Assembly (NCBI GenBank): GCA_005223375.1
Contig: RXOD01005890.1
Span: 1 to 12,107 of the forward strand
Source: Amoebophrya sp. AT5.2
Lineage: Eukaryota > Sar > Dinophyceae > Syndiniales > Amoebophryaceae
Direction of reading: 5' to 3'
DNA length: 12,107 bases
Made by a program: the position numbers and the translations under genes. Below, piece after piece: positions 1 to 8,200 of the stretch (the stretch's first letter is position 1; the number at the start of each line of letters is the position of its first letter). Under the pieces are notes generated by a model, which saw nothing but the letters and a program-made list of their open reading frames with translations, was not told the DNA's origin and made no database searches.

Positions 1-27
1 GCATACCACTTCGCCACTTAGTACCAC

Positions 28-1625
28 CTGATCAAAGTCAGACCGTAACTCAGTAAATCGCTGTCCACCGCCCGCTCGTGCACTTCGTCGAGGATCACGT
101 GCGAGAAGCTCCGGATGCGCAGCGGGTCGTTGATCAGTAATTGCAGAAGATAGCCCGTGGTCACAAACAACAGTTTCGTATCCGCGGACGAAGAAGAGGC
201 TTCGCCGCCAATGCGGTAGCCGACGAGGTGCTCGTACTGTTCCCCCATCTCCTGCTGGACGCGCTTGGCGAGGGTCGTGCAGGCCAGCCGCCGCGGCTGG
301 GTGATGATGATCTTTTTCGATTGATTTCCATTTCCCCGACCTACTACACCCGCCCTATTGTTCCCGCTACCTTGGCAAAAGTGGTAGATGTACTGGGGGA
401 TGCGGGAACTCTTCCCACAGCCAGTCTCGCCCTGGACACAAACCGTGTGGTACTTGTTCACGAATGCGACGATCTTGGAAGCGGACGCGTCAATGGGGAG
501 CACGTCTCTCGTTGGACCGGGAAGGGGGGGAAGGTCGGGAAACTGCTGCTGACCACTTGCGTATGATTCAGGTGGTTGATGATGACCTGTCGGGAGGCTA
601 TGTTGATGCCAGTTGCTGTGGGCTTCCGGAGTTCCTGCTTGGTTCTTGGTCGGTGGAGCCGCGCCCGGACCCCCGAACGCCGCCCCCGCGGAACTTGAGA
701 AGCCATGAAACGGCCCGCTGGAGCTGCTCGACCCGCCATCCTGGAACGAACCAGCGTTCCCTCCGGCGTTAATCTGGATTTCGTCGTGGTCCCTCCGCTC
801 GGAATTTGGGGCAACTTCTAAATCGTCCACTTTCACCCCGATCGACTGCAGGTATTCCCGTTCGTATCGCTTGCGTTCTTCCTCCTCCTGCTCCGCGGTC
901 CGCTCCGACTGGTGCCGCTGCATCATCGCCTGCGTCGCCCGAAAACGCATCTTCGCCGCCTGCGTCTTCTGTCGGGCGCCCTTCCCCGTCTGGCGGCCAT
1001 GATCGAAGCCATCCTGAAGATCGTACCCATCGCGCGCTAAAGATCGCCCGAGCACCACCGTCTGGTCAACCCTCGGACGCGTGGAGGCATTCCGCATGTA
1101 GGAGATGGAGGCCGACTTCGCGGAGGTGGTGGTGGGTATAGTGCCCATAGGAGCCGCACCCATGCCGCCCTGCTGCTGCAGAGGAGTGCTCATTGATGTG
1201 TACGGCTGATTGTTGTTGTACTGCGGTTGATTGTTCATCAGCTGATTCCCACCGGCGAGTGCGTTGAAATGGGAAAAATTGTGAGCATCGTAGTACTGCA
1301 GCATCGGGTTCTGTACTGTGTTTTGCTGGGACAAATTGGAATGGCCGCCCGCCGTTTGCATCCCGGCCATTTGCATCTGGTGGAAGCTTCCCATCATAGC
1401 GCTCCCGTTCGGGTTCGAGGCCGCTGCTCCTGCGGTGTTCAGCACTCCCCCCCGGACGAAGCCGGAGGGCGCCGACCCCCCATTCCCAGATCCCATGCCG
1501 CCCATTCCCATACCCATCCCGCCGGCCGGAGTCGCTTGCGGCTGCGTCTGGGCCTGCAGGTTGCCCATCTGTGCCTGCAGCAGCTGGGCCTGCATCTGCA
1601 TCTGCATCAGCTGGTACTGATCCAT
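28..1625 (-). CDS. DExH-box RNA helicase, first exon (3' part outside window)
   Basis: ATP-dependent RNA helicase of the DEAH/DExH (superfamily 2) type; only the N-terminal extension and the start of RecA domain 1 are present. Seen: residues 1-165 are rich in Q, M, G and N; 214-262 is a charged, probably helical stretch; motif I GETGCGKSS at about 399-407; motif Ia TQPRRLA at 442-448; a TTGYLL segment at 489-494; motif II DEVH at 513-516 followed by ERAVDSDLL. The DEVH variant of DEAH occurs in several DExH subgroups, such as the DHX57/YTHDC2-like ones, so I do not assign an orthologue. The reading frame meets TAA at 18-20, before motif III, so the exon very probably ends at a donor in the last bases: AG|GTG after base 28, or TG|GTACTA after base 25. 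The start is the first ATG of the frame, with A at -3 and G at +4. A 14-residue insertion between motifs I and Ia is G/N-rich. The helicase identity is sure; the exact exon end is not. Confidence 0.88.
1476..1520 (-). other. Potential G-quadruplex in the helicase coding strand
   Basis: On the coding strand this stretch has seven runs of three or more G, separated by 2, 3, 3, 6, 4 and 3 bases. The first four runs (1520 to 1501) fit the strict G3N1-7 pattern. It encodes the glycine/methionine tract at residues 35-50, about 105-150 bases after the start codon. The pattern is seen directly; folding in DNA or RNA is inferred. Confidence 0.6.
1591..1608 (-). repeat. Hexanucleotide microsatellite coding for a Gln-Met tract
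   Basis: Three tandem copies of TGCATC (plus-strand reading) encode the alternating Q-M residues at about positions 6-12 of the helicase. It is short and could vary in copy number without shifting the frame. Confidence 0.6.
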
Positions 1626-2299
1626 TGTTCTATCTATTAAACTATTCTACTACTTTCCGTCCACCCGCTCCGCGAACTGTATCGGATCGATGGATTGGCG
1701 ATAACGAGCAGGGCCAGGGCACAGCAGTTGTTGTAGAGGTTGTATATTATATATATTTTCTTGTTGTAGGTGGAGTGATGTAGATGTTCCACCAAAACTA
1801 TCATGACGAGAAACGCGGCACACGCAGATGATCGACCACACGGACACCACGACGCAAGAAGTTATCGATTGATCTTGGACGGATGAAGCGGCACCGGCTC
1901 TGGCAATTCCCAGATCAGAATTGTGACCAATCGGCGGGGCTGTGATCATTTCCTCAATTTCCAGAACAGACTGGGATACAAAAATCGCCTTCCAGCTCCA
2001 TCCGCGAACGAAAGACGCAAGACGGGCCGACAGCTCTGATGCTTGCGTTGCATCTCAGATTTAGATTTTGAATGCCTCGGATCCGCTTTAGGACCGACTT
2101 CTCCAGGCAGTGCCTATGATGAATACAAAGTCTCCGTGCTCTTGCGCTCAGACTCAATGAATGAATCTCGGTTCATTTGCGATTCTCGATTCCCGAATGC
2201 ACAGCGTCTCCATAGATTCCATCGGCCCAATCCGACTGCAATACGCACACTATAGGTAGCACAAATCAAATGTCTATGGCTATTATAGATTTAATTTCC
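1626..2299. other. Intergenic spacer between POLR1A stop and helicase start
   Basis: This stretch of 674 bases has no convincing ORF, tRNA or other RNA gene. It must hold the POLR1A 3' UTR and polyadenylation region and the helicase promoter and 5' UTR. No clean AATAAA is seen on the minus strand just after the POLR1A stop. An AT-rich block lies at 1741-1758 and an inverted CCAAT (CCAATCG on the plus strand) at 1927-1933. The same CCAATCG heptamer occurs at 10424-10430 upstream of POLR1A, which may be chance. I cannot place a transcription start. Confidence 0.6.
1741..1758 (-). promoter_or_regulatory. Candidate AT-rich/TATA-like element of the helicase gene
   Basis: On the minus strand this block reads as TATATATAATATA, about 115-130 bases upstream of the helicase ATG, a plausible place for a core promoter. 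It is flanked by two direct copies of TTGTTGTAG (1728-1736 and 1761-1769). Position and composition are the only evidence, and alternating TA tracts are common in spacers. Confidence 0.25.
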
Positions 2300-5200
2300 T
2301 CATCTGCCTCCGGTTCCCAAAATATCCCCCTCGTCGGACTCCTCCTCGTCCCCGCAACTCCCGCCCAGTTGGTCATTTATTATTTCATCTACCGTTTCGC
2401 AGGCCTTTTCTTCTTCGTAGTCTTCGTCGTCTTCGGCCAACCCCTCCCCTGCGTGTAGCTCCACGTGCTCGCTCTGACGACCACCCCTACTACTACGTCC
2501 ACCTCCCTTAGTACTTACGCCTACTACTGGATCCTCCTCATCGTCGTCTATGTCGCTTCCGAAGTTTTCATCCTCCTCCACGTACCAGCCTCGTGCTTTT
2601 TTCCCCAGTTCCACGTCTTCCTGTCCCCTCGGCAGCGTCTGCGGCTGCATCAGGTCGTGCATCACGTCGAAGCAGCCGGTGCCCACGTAGGGCAGTTTTC
2701 CGACGATGATGCTCGCCGACGCCGACTTGATGCTGTCGGTCATGCCCTCCAGCGCTGCCTGGTTTGCGAACGTCATGCTTGTTTCGTACGTCATCTGCAA
2801 AAACGGCGACGCGATGTCCTGCATCCCCCGCCGCGAAAACGCCCTATAACTCCCCTGCGAAGTCATGTAGTCGGCGATCAGATACAGGTGCCGGAAGTTC
2901 ACCTCGATCCCGTAGTGCCCGAACACGTTGCGGATCTCGCGCACGATGCCGTTCCGCGCCGCCTCGGTTCCGTAATAGTCCAGAGTGGTGCCGATGCAGT
3001 TGGTGTACAGGTTCGCGTAGTCGAGGGAGCCGCATCCGAGCTCGTCCGGCAAAGACCACATTGCCTCCACATTCACGCCCTCAGTCTCGATCGTCACCTC
3101 GTCGCCCTCATTCAAGACGTTCACCTTCACGATGTTCTTCGCGCGCTGGTCCTGGGCGTACAGCTCCTGCGATTGTGTTTTGGGGAAAAAGGGTTTTGGA
3201 TTGATATTTTATGGTGGTGGTTATCTGCATCTACTACATGCGACCATGGAGCTATGAGCTGTGCTGCACAGAACATATCTCGAACATAGCGAGCCGAGAT
3301 TGTAAGAGCTGGTGCGAGACTGTACCATACGTGGAATGGTCAATAACAATGGCAATAGCAATACGGTAAAAATGAGTGAGTATAGATACCTCGCACAGTT
3401 TTTTCACGATCTCCGACAGCAAGATCTTGCAGGGGCAGCAGGCGCTGGGGACGTCGAGTCTGAAATTCCACGTGTTCCCGTCCCACTCGCGGTCGAAGGT
3501 GTGGAAGGTGGTGAGGCAATCGAGGGTCGTCTGGTCCGCCTCCACGTTGTTCAGCCACCGCCCCACAATGCTTTTCTCGTTGTTTTGTGCTGCGATCTCC
3601 GCGGCCTTTGTTTTGGTGTCTGCGGAGGAGCCCAAGTCGCTGCATCGATCGGTAGTTTTCAGCAGCGTGACGAGCTGCTCCGCCTGTTTTTTCGAAAGGC
3701 CTGTGGATTTCTTGGAAAGCAGCTTCTTCTTCGCGAGCAGGGTCGATTTCAGGGTGGCGAAGCTCATGGCGTCGATCATGGATTCGTTCTTTTCTCCGTC
3801 GTTGCCCAGCAATGTGCGGAGGACTTTTTGGGGGGAGAGATTCGCGGACTTCAGCACGGTCTCGAAGGCCTCGAGGAGCTTCTCCTTCTGCTCCTCGTCC
3901 TTTAGTTTGGCCGCGTGCTGCTGCAAATTCCTAACCGCAACCTTCCGGTCGAGAACCTTCTGCTTCGTGCCCTTCGCGGCGGTGTTGCCGCCGAGCTTGC
4001 GCCGCTTCGCTGCGTAAGAGTCGGACTCGGAACCGGAGGCCGAGCTGCTGTCGTCGGAGGAGCTTTCTTTCTTCTTCTCCGCAGTAGATGCGAGTTTTCC
4101 TCCTTGCTTATTTCCCTTGATGTTTCGGTTCGCACCAGCTGCCTTCTTGCCGCCAGCCCCCGCGCCAGGCGTCTCGTCGTCGCTGTCGGTCATAGGCTCC
4201 TCCGATGGGCCCTTGTTTTTCTCGTCCGACTCGGAGTCGGACGATTCGTTGGAGCTCTCGCTGTTCGACTCCTCGTCGTCGACGTCGCTCGCCTCGCCTT
4301 TTTTCATGGCGCCGGTGCGCTTTAGCTTCAGTTTGCTCAGCTTCGCGTTCTTCTTCTTGTCCCCCTGGATGTCAAACTTCTGCTCCGCGGATTCTATCTC
4401 CTCCTCTCCCTTATTTTCCTTTTTACTATTATCACCTCCTCCCGCATTAGCATTTACTCCCGGATCTTCCTCGCCGTTCCCAACGCCCCCGAACTCCAGC
4501 ACGCCGCTTGCGCCTCCGGCGACGTCCCGCATCAGTTCGTTTCTGCTTTCCTTCTTCGATTTCGCCGCCTCGCGGCTGCGGTTTTTCGCCGCCGCCTTGA
4601 TGTACTTGTCCACCTCGCGCTTGAACCGACTCACGAAGCAGTTGAATGCGTTCCCGCCTCCCTCCGCGTGGGCCGGGTCCAGAAACGCGTTCACCTTCTG
4701 CAATGTGTCTAAATGCGGGAACTTCTTTTGGATTTCGGACAAATCCACAAAATCCAGTTCCAGCACGTACGTGCGCACGAAGTGGCCGCCGATCTGTCGC
4801 CCCTTCTCCGTGACTCGGTATTCCTTCACCAAATCCAGCAAAGGAGTGCGGGAATACCTCAACGCCACCTTCTGCGCGAAGAACATCTTGTCGTCCACGT
4901 TCGTCGAGCCATTCTCGTCGGCGAGCACCTTCAGCCGGCACAGCGGCGTCATAATGTTCCGCGAGGCGGTCTGCACGATCTCCCGCAGCCGCGGGATACC
5001 CAGCGTCACGTTGGCGCCGCCGTGCCCCGCCAAGTGGAAGGTGTTCAGCGTCATCTGCGTGGACGGCTCGCCCATGCCTTGCGCGGCCAGGACCCCGACC
5101 CCCTCCCCCTCGTCGACCAGGCAGTTTTGGTACTTCAGGTGGCAAAAATCGATGAAGTCCTGTTTCTCGGAAGCGTCCGTCCACTCGCAGGACTCCACGA

Positions 5201-8200
5201 ACTCGCGCAACAAATCATGAAACTTCTCGGACACCGCGCCCAGGTGCTGCTTCGGGTAGAAGAGATTCTGCGCGGGGGGAAGTATTGTGTCGTACGGGTG
5301 CCAGTGCCGGGTGTTTTTGATGTTTTGCTCGATGTCGGCTAAACGGACGGCGGTATTGTATTTATCAAGATTGTGCTCCCCGAACCGCGCGTTCCACTCC
5401 GCCCCCAGCTCTCGCAGCCGCTTACACGCCGCGTCCGTGTCGAACCCGAGCACATGGTCCACCGCCTTCTTCTTCTTACTTCCCCCGTTTACCGCGATTC
5501 GCCGCGGACACAAATCCTTCACCTCGTCGCGGATCGCGAAGTACTTCTTCGCCAGCTCCAGGTCCACCGTTCCGAATTTCCGCAAGTGCGAAATCCGCTT
5601 TTGGACCCTTCTGCGCGCGGATTTGTCACTGCACATGTTGAGGCGGAGCTGCTTGAACTTCTCTAAATAACACGACTTCGTGACGTCAATCCCGTCCTCG
5701 CCGTACAAAAACTGGATAATAGAGTTGTCGCTCGTGTCCCGCACCGTCCCGTCGTACGCGACCACGCAGGTTTCCAGGTGCTTCACCAGGCACCGCTGCA
5801 GGTACCCGGACCGGGAGGTCTTCACAGTGGTATCGACGAGACCCTCGCGACCAGCCATGCAGTGGAAGTAGAACTCCTGGGGGCGAACACCCGTGAGAAA
5901 CCGGTCCGTGACGTACCCCCCCGCACGGGCGGCGAGGTCGTAGGGAGCGTAGGAAGGCAGCGTGCGCATAGTCGGGAGGAGAGGAACACGGCGACCCTCC
6001 AGACACTGCTGACCGAGGAGACACCCAATCTGCGAATGGTTGATCTTGGAACCTGGCGAAAGTTATTTGGTGCCGATTGTTGGGGGGCTATGAGGAGTGA
6101 TTTTTCGTTGTGGCAGCAGGAGACTATAGCACTCGCCGATACACATTTGGATTGCAGTTGCTGCAATAAGTAGGCGGAAAAACCAAAAATAGTACCTTTC
6201 GCCCCTGTGTAGATCATGGTCGCGAAGGAGTTGTGCGGGAATTTTAACCGTTGGCCTGCCGGCAGCACGGTGTCGATGGTCTTCCCCCAGTCTTTTTGCG
6301 TGAGCTCCATCACCCGCCCCTCGATCATGTCCATCAGGATCGGTTCCTCCGCCAAAATCTGCTTCAGCCGCAGCTGCCGCCGCGTCGGCACCGTTCCCGA
6401 CTGCCGCAGCGCCGCAAATGTCGCCCCGTCCTTCTCCAAATACTCTTTCACGTAGTGCCTCCTGGCGGCGGAAGGACTACTACTTCCCTGGGACGACACT
6501 AGGTTGTTCGGCGCCGTGGCGTACCCGGTCATGCTGCTGGTGTGCAGCCGACTGCCCGACTTCGCGGTCGCGGCGGTTGCGGCTGGGTGGTCGTCGCCGC
6601 GGCCGCCGTCGGCGGCGTCGTCCGCAAATGCGACCTTCCGCTTTTTCTTCGTTGTCGCGCCCGCGGTAGTAGCAGCCCCATCCTTTCTCCCCTCCTGCGC
6701 CAACTCCAGATCCCGATCCCCCAGCTCAGGTCCCAGCACCCCCAGCCTTCTGCTCGCGCAGTACTCCCGCCACAGGTTTCGTCCTAGCGTGTTTTCCAGC
6801 TGGCGCACCTCCAGCTTTTTCTCCTCCGGGATCACGGTCAGGTGGTCCTCGATGAACTGGTCGATGACCTGGAAGCCCTTTTTCATCGTTTCCGCGACTA
6901 GAGATTTCCGCATCACCTCGGCAGGCTTCTCCACCAGCGTGTCGATCATGGCGCACGTGAAGCCCCGCATCTGCAGATAAGCCGTAAACACGCGCGCGAA
7001 ACAGGACAGCACCGCCCCCGCCATCTTCGGCCCGAACACCTCGTAGCAGAGGTGCGTGAGCCCCCCCGCGCTGGCGCCGAACTCCGACTTGTCCAGCACG
7101 CCGGTGAGCAACTCGGAATTGCGGATGATTATCTTGCCCTCCTCCTTGTTGCCGTCGAATTTACCGTTCCACATGTCGCCCGGCGTCTTCGGCTTGTTCT
7201 CGTGGAACACCTGCTGCTTGCCTTCGTGGATTGTGATCAGGTTTTTGAGCAGGATCGAAAACGCCTGCTTGCCCGTCCACTTCGGGACCGGCCTCAATAT
7301 CGCCGGGGGGTCGATTTGCAACGGCCGGTACGGCGTGGGTTTCGTGGTAAACACAACACTGGACCTAGTTTTTACCCCCTCGGTGATTTCCTGTGCCTGG
7401 TTCGCGTAGGAACACTCGATCCCCCTCATCAGCTCGTTCAGGTCCGGAATCCGGACCACGTGCTGCGTCTCCCTTTTCTCCATCTGACTCCGCAACCCCC
7501 GGTAGAGGAGCTGACACAGGTCCTGCTTGTCGAAGAAAGTGTCGCGGGCCATCATCAGGACCGCGCCCGCGATGTGGTCCTGAATGATGCCGCGGAGCGG
7601 CTTACCCGACGTCGGCACGATATACTGCCTATCCGCTTCGGCAATGCGCAGCGCCTCCACCCGCCCTTGGACGTCCTGTTTTTATATTATCCGCGATTTT
7701 TGCTACATCTATTAGTACTTCTACTACAAAAATATTTTGCCTAAAGGGCCGTAGCTATCGGTCTTGGCAAAAAAAACACTCATCAAATTCAAATTCAAAA
7801 CACTACACAATTCTATTATAAATTATACCTGTGGCGCGTGCATGTTCATTTCGTCCCCGTCGAAGTCGGCGTTGTAGGTGTTGCAGTTTGCGTAGTGGAA
7901 CCTTAAAGTGCTTTCCTTGTGCAGTACTTTCACCCGCTGGCACATGATTCCTGGCTTGTGCAGGGTTGGTTGTCGGTTCATTAAAACTGGGTCGCCGTCG
8001 ATTAAATTCCGGTACACGATGTACGGTTTTTCCGGGTCGTTCTTGTCCAAATAGTGCATGTACATCGTCCGCTGCTCCGCGCTGACCGCTCCGAGGTCAA
8101 TCACGTCGTACCGCGACGAATTTTGCACGGGTTTGAACAAATGCGATGCGCCCGGGTACAACGAACTCCCGTTTAACACCAGCCGCTTGCAGTGCTCGCG

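Noticed and set aside
2465..3289. Plus-strand ORF (274 codons) opposite POLR1A exon 5
   Set aside because: Antisense to the conserved C-terminal region and intron 4; His/Val/Arg-rich composition typical of a reverse-frame shadow.
4117..5220. Long plus-strand ORF (367 codons) opposite POLR1A exon 4
   Set aside because: It lies fully antisense to conserved polymerase sequence. Such shadows arise from biased codon use, and the Ser/Phe-rich translation matches no family.
5822..6195. Reading exon 3 of POLR1A straight through intron 3 to a stop at 5822
   Set aside because: Splicing at 6196/6052 restores the invariant NHSQIGCLLGQQ sequence; the read-through tail resembles nothing and overlaps exon 4 in the wrong frame.
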